From contig JAPPJA010000143.1 in NCBI GenBank assembly GCA_028874675.1, forward strand, positions 1 to 8,714: a stretch of DNA of 8,714 bases, in the 5' to 3' direction. The notes under the pieces are model-generated. The model saw only the letters and a program-made list of their open reading frames with translations, did not search any database and was not told where the DNA came from. This stretch comes from Chloroflexota bacterium. Lineage in GTDB: Bacteria; Chloroflexota; Dehalococcoidia; Lucifugimonadales; UBA3495. Positions 1 to 8,564 of this stretch are shown in pieces. The position numbers and the translations under genes were made by a program. Within the stretch, counting starts at the first letter, position 1. Each line of letters begins with the position of its first letter.

Positions 1-2629
<2,629 letters not shown>

Positions 2630-2810
2630 ACTGGACTGAATTCCTCCCCGAGAATTAGCGGACTCCTGATAACCAATGACATGGCATGGAATGGGCGCCC
2701 ACAAGGAGCGCCCCTGGGTGGTTGCGCCGGTTATAGCCCCAGCGCTCGCCCGGTATCTTGGGTACGGGGCGGCTGCAGGGTCCGCCCCTTTAATTGGCAA
2801 TTACCCTTCC
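2630..2810 (-). other. Structured 181-nt gap between the 140-aa gene and carB
   Basis: This gap is much longer than most spacings in the operon. On the + strand it holds a perfect 13-bp palindrome TAATTGGCAATTA (2791-2803), a 7-bp GC stem GGGGCGG/CCGCCCC with a 9-nt loop (2766-2788), and a 6-bp GC stem GGGCGC/GCGCCC with a 9-nt loop (2693-2713). On the minus (transcribed) strand none of the stems is followed by a T-tract, so they are not canonical intrinsic terminators. A TATAAC sits at 2733-2738 on the minus strand but has no good -35. The frame stays open from an in-frame ATG at 2800, but that extension has no resemblance to CarB. Possible roles are an mRNA processing or stabilising element, or an internal control point for carB. 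Confidence 0.5.
2639..2656 (-). promoter_or_regulatory. carB Shine-Dalgarno inside a small imperfect hairpin
   Basis: On the minus strand AATTC pairs with GAATT. The purine-rich carB ribosome-binding sequence GGGGAGG occupies the loop and the 3' arm. An inner T-A and C-G pair can add to the stem if one G bulges. The element could tune carB translation. It is AT-paired and weak, so it may simply be chance. The same Shine-Dalgarno supports the TTG start at 2629. Confidence 0.35.
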
Positions 2811-3233
2811 CTAGCTGAAGGTAGGCAACCGGCCTGGAAGCTGCATCAACCCCCGGTCGTACAGGTGGTTGATCATTTCGCAGCAGAAGGACCCGTAATA
2901 GACTCCGTCAAAGTCCAGCTTGGCCATGCCGGGGAAGTCCTGCTCAGCCCGGGGTGGGACCCGGAAATTGACGGTGTCATCGCCGGTCTTCTGCACCTCG
3001 ATGCAGCCCACCGGTTCCTCGTAAACCCGGTTGTTGCGCAGGTCCACCAGCTTGACGTTCAGTTCCCAGCGGCTGCCCAGGCGGGCCCGGCTTACCGAGG
3101 CCAGTTGGTAGCCGAAGTTGTTGTGTTCAATTTTCGGTACTACCTGGTCCAGCAGCCCCAGCATGTTGGAAAGGCTGATGGGAAGATCGGCTTCCACGCC
3201 TTCTTCCAGGAATACCATTGCAAAGGTGGACAT
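2811..3233 (-). CDS. Hypothetical protein (140 aa) between carA and carB
   Basis: I do not recognise this family. The start is secure: ATG at 3231-3233 has GGAGGG five bases upstream, one of the best ribosome-binding sites in the operon, and the gene ends in TAG. The protein looks soluble and acidic, with no signal peptide or membrane segment. Residues 15-35 look helical (LPISLSNMLGLLDQVVPKIE). Residues 55-95 alternate as beta strands (RWELNVKLVDL, GCIEVQK, VNFRVPP). The C-terminal part (105-135) has aromatic and cysteine residues (KLDFDGVYYGSFCCEMINHLYDRG). There are no nucleotide-binding or metal-binding signatures that I can name. It starts 129 nt after carA; that gap holds a 6-bp stem TTCCGC/GCGGAA at 3291-3310. 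Its position between the two CPSase subunits suggests co-expression, perhaps a CPSase-associated factor, but the function is unknown. Confidence 0.8.
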   Translation of the reverse strand: MSTFAMVFLEEGVEADLPISLSNMLGLLDQVVPKIEHNNFGYQLASVSRARLGSRWELNVKLVDLRNNRVYEEPVGCIEVQKTGDDTVNFRVPPRAEQDFPGMAKLDFDGVYYGSFCCEMINHLYDRGLMQLPGRLPTFS

Positions 3234-3362
3234 AATAACCCTCCAAATAATGCGATCAGGAATCGAACTAACCGGTCCGTCCGCCGGAAATTCCGCCCCA
3301 CTGAGCGGAAACGTCAGCGTCGGCCTTCAACACATCCCTTGCCACACCTCCCCACATAAAGG

Positions 3363-4523
3363 TTAGTGGTTAAATTCCTTAACCATCCCCAGGAATTCGT
3401 CGAAAATATACTCGTTGTCCCTGGGCCCGGGCGATGCCTCCGAATGGTACTGGATGGTAAACAGGGGCATATCCCGGTGGCGGGTTCCTTCCACGGTACC
3501 GTCATTCAGATTAATGTGGGACACCTCCAGCCCCGGGGGCAGGGTGTCCGGGTCCACCGCGAATCCGTGGTTCTGGGCGGTGATATATACCCGACCGGTG
3601 GCCAGGTCCTGCACCGGATGGTTGCCGCCCCGGTGGCCGAACTTCAACTTGAATGTATCGGCGCCGAGGGCCCGGGCCACCAACTGGTGGCCGAGGCAGA
3701 TGCCCATCACCGGCACCCTTCCCAGTATTTGCCGGACGTTGCCCACCACATAGTCCAGCAACTGCGGGTCCCCCGGCCCCGGCGAAAGCAGGATGCCCGA
3801 AGGGTTCATGGCCAGCATGTCCTCGGCGGAAGTCTCGGCCGGAACCGCGATAACCTCGCAGCCCCGCGCCTGCAACAGGCGCAGGATGTTGTACTTGAGC
3901 CCCACATCGGTTACCAGGATGCGGCGCCTGGCCTCGCCTCCCTCGGCGGATTGCGCTGCGGCCGGCTGGGGGCCCTCAAGACTCCACCGGTAACGGTCTG
4001 CCGCCGTTACCGTCCTCACCAGGTCCTGGTCTTCGTAGCGGGGCATTTCGGCCAGCCTCGCTGCGGCGGCTTCCGGTGAACCGGTGGTCAGCAGGCCCAT
4101 CATTACGCCCCGGTCCCGAAGGCGACGGGTGATGGCCCTGGTGTCCACGCCGCAGATACCCGGAATGCCCTGGGATTTCAGGTACTCGTCCAGGGTGCGG
4201 TCGCTGCGGCCGTGACTGGGCTGGTCGCAATGTTCCCTTACGATAAAGCCGGCCACCCGAATTCTGGCCGACTCAAAGTCCTGGGGATTGATACCGTAGT
4301 TGCCCACCAGAGGATAAGTCAAGGTAACCAGCTGACCAGCATAGGAAGGATCGGTGAGGACCTCCTGGTAACCGGTCATGCTGGTATTGAAGACGACCTC
4401 GCCGTGGCCGTCCACCCGGGCGCCCATAGACTCGCCCCGGTGGACCGAACCATCCTCCAGGACAAGATAAGCTGGAACGGAACTCTCGCTATCGGAAGTT
4501 GCCAATGTTCTGAACCCCTTCAT
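3363..4523 (-). CDS. carA: Carbamoyl-phosphate synthase small (glutaminase) subunit
   Basis: CarA hydrolyses glutamine and passes ammonia to CarB. The 386 residues match the family length. The N-terminal CPSase small-chain domain has VLEDGSVHRGES (21-32), FNTSMTGYQEVLTDPSYAGQ (45-64) and GICGVDTRAITRRLRDRG (122-139). An Ala/Gly-rich linker (about 183-200) leads to the class I glutamine amidotransferase domain: LSPGPGDP (246-253), the nucleophile Cys276 in MGICLGHQ, QNHGFAV (317-323), and His360 and Glu362 in QYHSEASPGP. The catalytic triad is therefore complete. Start is ATG at 4521-4523 with only a weak upstream purine run; a TTG at codon 7, preceded by AAGGGG, is a possible alternative. The stop is TAA. 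It lies 59 nt after pyrC. Confidence 0.97.
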   Translation of the reverse strand: MKGFRTLATSDSESSVPAYLVLEDGSVHRGESMGARVDGHGEVVFNTSMTGYQEVLTDPSYAGQLVTLTYPLVGNYGINPQDFESARIRVAGFIVREHCDQPSHGRSDRTLDEYLKSQGIPGICGVDTRAITRRLRDRGVMMGLLTTGSPEAAAARLAEMPRYEDQDLVRTVTAADRYRWSLEGPQPAAAQSAEGGEARRRILVTDVGLKYNILRLLQARGCEVIAVPAETSAEDMLAMNPSGILLSPGPGDPQLLDYVVGNVRQILGRVPVMGICLGHQLVARALGADTFKLKFGHRGGNHPVQDLATGRVYITAQNHGFAVDPDTLPPGLEVSHINLNDGTVEGTRHRDMPLFTIQYHSEASPGPRDNEYIFDEFLGMVKEFNH

Positions 4524-4582
4524 TTCTGTCCACGAATTAACGGGAATGCTGACTTATTATCATTGGTGGGTAAACCAACTCT

Positions 4583-5944
4583 CTAAACCCCGAAGTCCTG
4601 GTGCACCAGCCGCCCGTCAACCATGGTGGCTACCACGCGCCCCTTCAGGGGAACGCCCTGCAGCGGCGTGTTGCGGCCCTTGGAAGCGAACTGGCTGGTA
4701 TCCACCGTCCACTCCAGGTTGGGGTCAAACAGCACCAGGTCTGCCGGCGAACCGGCCTCCAGGGTGGCGTATTTCTCAAAACTGGGCCCCAGCACCCGCG
4801 CCGGTCCCACCGTCAAGCGGTCCACCAGCGTGCTCATGGAAATACGTCCGCCGTGCACCAGGGACAGCAGGGAGCCGAGGGCTGTTTCCAGCACGCTGAT
4901 GCCGAAGGAGGCTTCCTCGTAGGTAACCTCCTTGCTGGCCACCTCGTGTGGGGCGTGGTCGGTGGCGATGCAGTCAATAACCCCTTCGGCCAGGCCTGCG
5001 ATGAGGGCTTCGACGTCGCTTCGGCTTCGCAAAGGTGGATAGACCTTGGTGGAAGTGTCGTAGTTGCGCGAGCCTGCCGTGCAGCGCAAATCTCCCTGGT
5101 ACCCCAGGGCCCACTCGTCAGTCAGGTAAAGGTGCTGAGGGCACACCTCGCAGGTAACGGATACGCCCCGCTGTCGGGCCTGACGGACCAGGTCAACGGA
5201 GCCGGCGGTACTCAGGTGGGCCAGGTGCAGCCAGCCGCCGGTCATTTCGGCGAGGGCCAGGTCGCGGGACACCATGGCCTCCTCGGCTGCGGCCGGAATG
5301 CCCGGCAGGCCCAGGCGGGTGGCAATCCACCCCTCGGCCATCACTCCGCCGCAGCAAAGGCCGTTTTCCTGGCAGTGGTTAATTACCGGCATGCCCAGGT
5401 CCAGGGTGTAGGTCAGCGCCAGGCGCATGATGTTGGGGTCGTAAACCGGATCGCCGTCGTCGCTGTAGGCCACCACCCCGGCAGCGGCCAGTTCCTCCAT
5501 CTCCGACAGTTCCCGGCCTTTTCGGCCCTTGGTAACCGCGCCAATGGGGAAGACCCTCACCACTGCGTCGGAGTCCACACGTCGCTTTACCAGTTCCACC
5601 ATCGCTTCGTTATCAATGGCCGGATCGGTATTGGGCATGCAACACAGCGACGTGAACCCACCCCGGGCCGCTGCCTGGGTGCCGGTGGCAATGGTCTCCT
5701 TGTACTCGTAGCCCGGCTCTCGCAGATGCGCGTGAAGGTCTATGAACCCGGGCGCGACCACCAGGCCGTTGGCTGGAATCGTATGGGTGCCATCGGGCAC
5801 ATTGGACGGAGTAAGGGTCGGGCCCGCGGAAACTATTCTGCCTTCCTGGGTCAGGGTATCCCCGACAACGTCAATCCCCCTTCCGGGATCAACTATGCGG
5901 GCGCCCTTTATCAGCACAGGTCTGTTGTAAGTTCGGTTGATCAA
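4583..5944 (-). CDS. pyrC: Dihydroorotase, class I (PyrC)
   Basis: It cyclises carbamoyl aspartate to dihydroorotate, the third step of the pathway. At 453 residues it is slightly longer than the usual 425-430. Amidohydrolase metal-site motifs are present: PGFIDLHAHLREPGYEYKET (65-84, His71 and His73), SDDG (161-164, the Asp that replaces carbamyl-lysine in class I enzymes), His190 in NHCQENG, His243 in HLAHLST, and Asp329 in ATDHAPH. The substrate-binding arginine is expected in HLREP and PPLRS is at 303-307. Oddities: CEVCPQHLYLTDE (265-277) where dihydroorotases usually have PHH, closer to hydantoinases, and a short insertion (GYQGDLRCTAGSRNYDTSTK). The start is unsettled: TTG 5944-5942 has only a weak purine stretch upstream, and GTG at codon 10 would also keep the N-terminal LIKGARIVDPG. 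The operon context makes dihydroorotase much more likely than hydantoinase or allantoinase. Confidence 0.95.
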   Translation of the reverse strand: MINRTYNRPVLIKGARIVDPGRGIDVVGDTLTQEGRIVSAGPTLTPSNVPDGTHTIPANGLVVAPGFIDLHAHLREPGYEYKETIATGTQAAARGGFTSLCCMPNTDPAIDNEAMVELVKRRVDSDAVVRVFPIGAVTKGRKGRELSEMEELAAAGVVAYSDDGDPVYDPNIMRLALTYTLDLGMPVINHCQENGLCCGGVMAEGWIATRLGLPGIPAAAEEAMVSRDLALAEMTGGWLHLAHLSTAGSVDLVRQARQRGVSVTCEVCPQHLYLTDEWALGYQGDLRCTAGSRNYDTSTKVYPPLRSRSDVEALIAGLAEGVIDCIATDHAPHEVASKEVTYEEASFGISVLETALGSLLSLVHGGRISMSTLVDRLTVGPARVLGPSFEKYATLEAGSPADLVLFDPNLEWTVDTSQFASKGRNTPLQGVPLKGRVVATMVDGRLVHQDFGV

Positions 5945-6039
5945 TCTCTCTTATCCGCTGATTCGTACAGGTTGTGCCAGTAGTCTTTCTGTGTCTGCCG
6001 CCGCTCCGAGAAGGGAACCCGGCGGCGAACCCGGGACAA

Positions 6040-7080
6040 TCAGGGATCGTCCCCTATGCGGTTTCCCTGCCCCGCGCACAGTCGGTAGAGCAGGGCCATG
6101 CGCACGGCGACCCCGTTGGTTACCTGGGCCTCGATGACCGAACTGTCACCGTGAGCGAGGGAAGTGCTGATTTCCACCCCCTCGTTCATAGGGCCGGGGT
6201 GCATAACCAGGGCGCCGGGGTTGGCCTTGCCCAGCCGCTCTTCCGTCACCTGCCAGCGGCGGATGTACTCGCGAAGGCTGGGAAGGAAGCCGCTGTGCTG
6301 CCGTTCCGACTGCAGGCGCAATGCCATCACCACGTCCGCGCCCTGTATGGCCCGGTCCAGGTCGGTATCCACATCCACCTGCGCAAAGGGATGGTCCTCT
6401 TCCAGTTCGCCCCGTCCTCCCAGCAGGTCCAGGGGCATGAGGGTTGTGGGCCCGGAGAGAATGACCTGGGCACCCACCTTTGTCAGACCCCACAGGTTGG
6501 AGCGGGCCACCCGGCTGTGCAGGACGTCGCCAACGATAACCACCCTGGCCCCGGAAAGAGAACCCAGCTTTTCCCGCATGGTGTACATGTCCAGCAGCGC
6601 CTGGGTGGGGTGGGCATGCAGGCCGTCGCCGGCGTTAATCACGGACACCTTGGGCAGGTGTCGGGCCAGCAGATAGGGAGCGCCGGCGTGGGGATGCCGG
6701 ACTACCACCACGTCCACACCCATGGCCTGCAGCGTCAATCCCGTGTTCAGCAGGGACTCGCCCTTGTCCACGCTGCTGCCGGAACTGGACATGTTGATGA
6801 CATCGGCGCTGAGCACCTTGCCCGCCTCTTCGAAGGAGATGCGGGTGCGAGTGCTGGACTCGTAGAACATGGTGACTACGACACGGCCGCGCAGGGTGGG
6901 TACCTTCTTGATGTCACGCCCGAGGACTTCGACCATGGCCCCGGTGTCGTCCAGGACCGAGAAAATCTCCTCTGCGGAGAAATCGTCCAGATCCAGCACG
7001 TTCCGGCGATTGCTGGCCGAATCGGTCAAGGCCATGTCCCGGGCGTCATTACCCAGAGCCATCGAATCGGGAGTGGTCAT
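6040..7080 (-). CDS. pyrB: Aspartate carbamoyltransferase catalytic subunit
   Basis: It condenses carbamoyl phosphate with aspartate, the committed step. Motifs in order: FYESSTRTR (72-80, carbamoyl-phosphate loop), SSVDKGES (102-109, with the active-site Lys from the neighbouring subunit), RHPHAGAP (128-135), NAGDGLHAHPTQALLD (149-164), GDVLHSRVARS (184-194), LRLQSER (254-260, aspartate binding) and HPGPMNEGVE (294-303). The last is usually PxNRGVE; here Glu replaces the Arg. The 346 residues exceed the usual 305-310, mainly through about 25 extra N-terminal residues; internal Met7 or Met16 could be the true start. The ATG at 7080 shares ATGA with the pyrR stop, which argues for coupled translation and for this start. 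It ends in TGA. No regulatory chain (pyrI) is seen in the window. The 95-nt gap to pyrC holds nothing clear. Confidence 0.97.
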   Translation of the reverse strand: MTTPDSMALGNDARDMALTDSASNRRNVLDLDDFSAEEIFSVLDDTGAMVEVLGRDIKKVPTLRGRVVVTMFYESSTRTRISFEEAGKVLSADVINMSSSGSSVDKGESLLNTGLTLQAMGVDVVVVRHPHAGAPYLLARHLPKVSVINAGDGLHAHPTQALLDMYTMREKLGSLSGARVVIVGDVLHSRVARSNLWGLTKVGAQVILSGPTTLMPLDLLGGRGELEEDHPFAQVDVDTDLDRAIQGADVVMALRLQSERQHSGFLPSLREYIRRWQVTEERLGKANPGALVMHPGPMNEGVEISTSLAHGDSSVIEAQVTNGVAVRMALLYRLCAGQGNRIGDDP

Positions 7081-7658
7081 TTTACCTCCCGTCCCAGCTT
7101 GACAATGATTACGTCCTCGTACTGATCGGTTTCCGTCAGCCTGACCTTCACCTCTTCATCCAGGCTGGTGGGCACGTTCTTGCCCACGTAGTCCGCCCGA
7201 ATGGGCAGTTCGCGGTGGCCCCGGTCCACCAGGATGGCAAGCTGCACCTGGCGGGGGCGTCCCAGGTCGCTGAGGGCGTCCAGGGCGGCGCGGATGGTGC
7301 GGCCGGTAAACAGGACATCGTCCACCAGTACCACTCGCTTGCCACGCACGTCCACCGGAAACTTGGTAGGCCGCACCCTGGGGTTTTCCCGGGCCTGCAG
7401 GTCGTCGCGGTACAGGTTGATATCCAGCTCTGCCAGCGGCGGCTGGCTGCCCTCAAAACGCCGGATGTTCTCTGCCAACCGCTGGGACAATATTACGCCC
7501 CGGGTGTGAATGCCCACCAGCACGAGGCTCCCAACGCCCCGGTTACGCTCCAGGATTTCGTGGGCGATGCGGGACAGGGACCGCTGGATTTCCTGCGCGT
7601 CCATTATCTGCCGTTCGGGCTTTCCGTTGCTGTTTACCGCCACCAAAGAATCCGTCAC
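7077..7658 (-). CDS. pyrR: PyrR, pyrimidine operon attenuation regulator / uracil phosphoribosyltransferase fold
   Basis: PyrR binds pyr leader RNA when UMP or UTP is high and promotes termination. Many members also have weak uracil phosphoribosyltransferase activity. Diagnostic segments are RIAHEILERN (30-39), LVGIHTRGV (47-55), ELDINLYRDDL (77-87), the PRPP-binding signature VVLVDDVLFTGRT (109-121), and AILVDRGHRELPIRADYVGKN (141-161). The length is 193 from a GTG at 7658, which starts only 9 nt after the reductase stop but has no clear Shine-Dalgarno. B. subtilis PyrR would begin near residue 10 here, so TTG or GTG at codons 5-6 or ATG at codon 19 (7604) are possible starts. The TGA stop overlaps the pyrB ATG. 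Its predicted RNA target is in the leader about 700 nt upstream in the same transcript, so the operon is predicted to be autoregulated. Confidence 0.97.
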   Translation of the reverse strand: MTDSLVAVNSNGKPERQIMDAQEIQRSLSRIAHEILERNRGVGSLVLVGIHTRGVILSQRLAENIRRFEGSQPPLAELDINLYRDDLQARENPRVRPTKFPVDVRGKRVVLVDDVLFTGRTIRAALDALSDLGRPRQVQLAILVDRGHRELPIRADYVGKNVPTSLDEEVKVRLTETDQYEDVIIVKLGREVK

Positions 7659-7667
7659 ACAAGCGGG

Positions 7668-8222
7668 TCAGGCCCGCGCTCCACTCATGGTATTGATAGT
7701 TTCCACCAGGGTGGACATTGCCTCTTCAAGCTGGTCACCCACGGACGAATCCAGCAGCTGACCGTCCTGACCGAACACGCTTGTGGCGTTGGGCACCAGC
7801 ACCATGGGCCTGGGAATCAGCCACGCTCCCTCGCACTGGAGGCAGTCGGACAGGTGCAGGTGCATCCGGATGCCTCCGGAACGCCCGGGGGTGGTACTCA
7901 TGGCAAAAACAACCTTGTTGGTCCAGCAGTTGGGCGGGCGGCAGGTCCACTCGATGGCATTCTTCATCACGGCCGATATGGAGTGGTTGTATTCAGGGGA
8001 AGCGACCAGCAGCCCGTCGGCGCTCTGCATGGCGCTACGCAGCGCTGCCACCGGCTCGGGAAAGGTCCCGTCGTCCAGGTCGCCGTTGAACAGGGTGAGG
8101 CCGTCCAGGCTGGCCTCGTGGACTTCGACGCCCTTGCCCTTGAGAATGTCCACGGCCACGCGGGTCAGCTTATGGTTCCAGGAGTCCTGGCGCAGGCTGC
8201 CTACAATGCTTACTATCTTCAT
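7668..8222 (-). CDS. NAD(P)H-dependent FMN reductase-like flavoprotein (flavodoxin-like fold), first gene of the pyr operon
   Basis: The 184 residues match the NADPH-dependent FMN reductase / ChrR-azoreductase family. VSIVGSLRQDSWNHKLT (4-20) is the FMN-phosphate loop. PEYNHSISAVMKNAIEW (76-92) is the family's PEYN-hS-x-KNAIDW signature. STTPGRSGGIRMHLHL (109-124) and WLIPRPMVLVPNA (134-146) complete the typical C-terminal pattern. Start is ATG 8222-8220 with GGGAG eight bases upstream; a longer frame to 8324 would run through the leader terminator and is rejected. It lies just downstream of the PyrR attenuator and 9 nt before pyrR, so it should be co-regulated with pyrimidine synthesis. The exact substrate (FMN, quinone, chromate, nitro or azo compounds) cannot be read from sequence. 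Supplying reduced flavin, or a redox role tied to dihydroorotate oxidation, is speculation. Confidence 0.88.
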   Translation of the reverse strand: MKIVSIVGSLRQDSWNHKLTRVAVDILKGKGVEVHEASLDGLTLFNGDLDDGTFPEPVAALRSAMQSADGLLVASPEYNHSISAVMKNAIEWTCRPPNCWTNKVVFAMSTTPGRSGGIRMHLHLSDCLQCEGAWLIPRPMVLVPNATSVFGQDGQLLDSSVGDQLEEAMSTLVETINTMSGARA

Positions 8223-8267
8223 TCTTGCTGCTCCCGCCGCCCGATTTAGCGGCGGCGTGGGATTTCC

Positions 8268-8299
8268 AAAATAAAGCCCCTTGCCCAGCTGGCAAGGGG
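8268..8299 (-). terminator. Intrinsic terminator of the pyr leader (attenuator)
   Basis: On the minus strand, CCCCTTGCC (8299-8291) pairs perfectly over 9 bp with GGCAAGGGG (8285-8277) across a 5-nt loop. CTTTATTTT (8276-8268) follows directly. It lies inside the 5' leader, about 45 nt before the reductase ATG, and not after a gene, so it acts as an attenuator. Confidence 0.9.
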
Positions 8300-8370
8300 T
8301 CGGGCGAGTTGGTCCCCTCCGCAACTTTGCGACGAGCCGGACTACTCAAAGGCCAGAATACTTTGCCAGC
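8288..8370 (-). promoter_or_regulatory. Antiterminator pairing of the pyr leader
   Basis: GCTGGCAA at 8370-8363, part of the 3' strand of the PyrR-binding hairpin, is an exact 8-base complement of TTGCCAGC at 8295-8288, the terminator's 5' stem and loop. A G-U pair can extend it. Forming this long-range helix destroys both the PyrR hairpin and the terminator, the classical PyrR switch. A second, weaker option is AGGGG/CCCCT nearer the terminator. Confidence 0.75.
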
Positions 8371-8390
8371 CTCACGGGACTGCTTAAAAG
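8361..8390 (-). promoter_or_regulatory. PyrR-binding loop (anti-antiterminator) in the pyr leader
   Basis: The minus strand reads AGTCCCGTGAGGCT at 8381-8368, a full match to the PyrR binding consensus ARUCCNGNGAGGYU. It folds as CAGTC/GGCTG capped by the hexaloop CCGTGA (consensus CNGNGA). Below is an internal bulge and then a CTTT/AAAG lower stem (8390-8387 with 8364-8361). When PyrR with UMP stabilises this hairpin, the antiterminator cannot form and the terminator at 8268-8299 does. It precedes pyrR itself, as known for pyr operons of Bacillus and relatives. Confidence 0.92.
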
Positions 8391-8495
8391 ACGGCCGGTA
8401 TGCCGGGGCAAACGGGCCAAGGCCGGGGCTATTCGGTTGTATCTGGTTGGGCGCCTGTCCTTGGGGGAAAGGTCAACAATAAAGAATTCGTAGGG

Positions 8496-8504
8496 ATTAT
8501 AGCA
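8496..8504 (-). promoter_or_regulatory. Extended -10 promoter of the pyr operon
   Basis: The minus strand reads TGCTATAAT: a perfect TATAAT (8501-8496) with the extended TGn element. At 17-bp spacing the -35 position holds only TCCAAA (8524-8519), a poor match, as is common for extended -10 promoters. The start of transcription should be near 8487-8490, giving a leader of about 265 nt that contains the whole PyrR switch. The first 100 nt of the leader (8391-8487) has only GC-rich stretches, such as CCGG-cata-CCGG, with no function that I can assign. Confidence 0.75.
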
Positions 8505-8512
8505 CTTTTCAC

Positions 8513-8554
8513 CAATGTTTTGGAACCAAAGTAGGGCCTTCCGCCAAAACATTG
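8513..8554. repeat. 11-bp perfect inverted repeat overlapping the pyr promoter -35 region
   Basis: CAATGTTTTGG (8513-8523) and CCAAAACATTG (8544-8554) are exact reverse complements separated by 20 bp, about three helical turns centre to centre. The promoter-proximal arm covers most of the expected -35 hexamer. No T-tract follows on either strand, so it is a poor intrinsic terminator for the upstream gene. It fits an operator for a dimeric or tetrameric regulator better. The binding protein is unknown. Confidence 0.6.
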
Positions 8555-8564
8555 CTCCATCAAT

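Noticed and set aside
2630..2800. Longer carB start at ATG 2800
   Set aside because: The extra 57 residues resemble no CarB and overlap the GC-rich hairpins. TTG 2629 gives an N-terminus of the normal length.
5945..6039. Repeated GAACCCGG motif and GC stem in the pyrB-pyrC gap as a terminator
   Set aside because: Short, with no T-tract, and the operon genes continue directly.
4601..7125. Long + strand frames (460 and 383 codons) opposite pyrC and pyrB
   Set aside because: Shadows of strongly conserved genes. No motifs and no fitting ribosome-binding sites.
8223..8324. Longer start for the flavin reductase at 8324
   Set aside because: The extension would translate through the attenuator terminator. 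ATG 8222 has a good ribosome-binding site and gives the expected MKIVSIVGSLR start.
8290..8330. T-box riboswitch suggested by AGGGG...ACC in the leader
   Set aside because: The near-invariant GGTGGNACCGCG core is absent, and the PyrR consensus plus complementary pairing explains the leader fully.
8346..8552. 68-aa minus-strand frame spanning the pyr promoter and leader
   Set aside because: It covers the TATAAT box and the PyrR-binding loop and has no protein-like conservation. The regulatory reading explains the same bases better.
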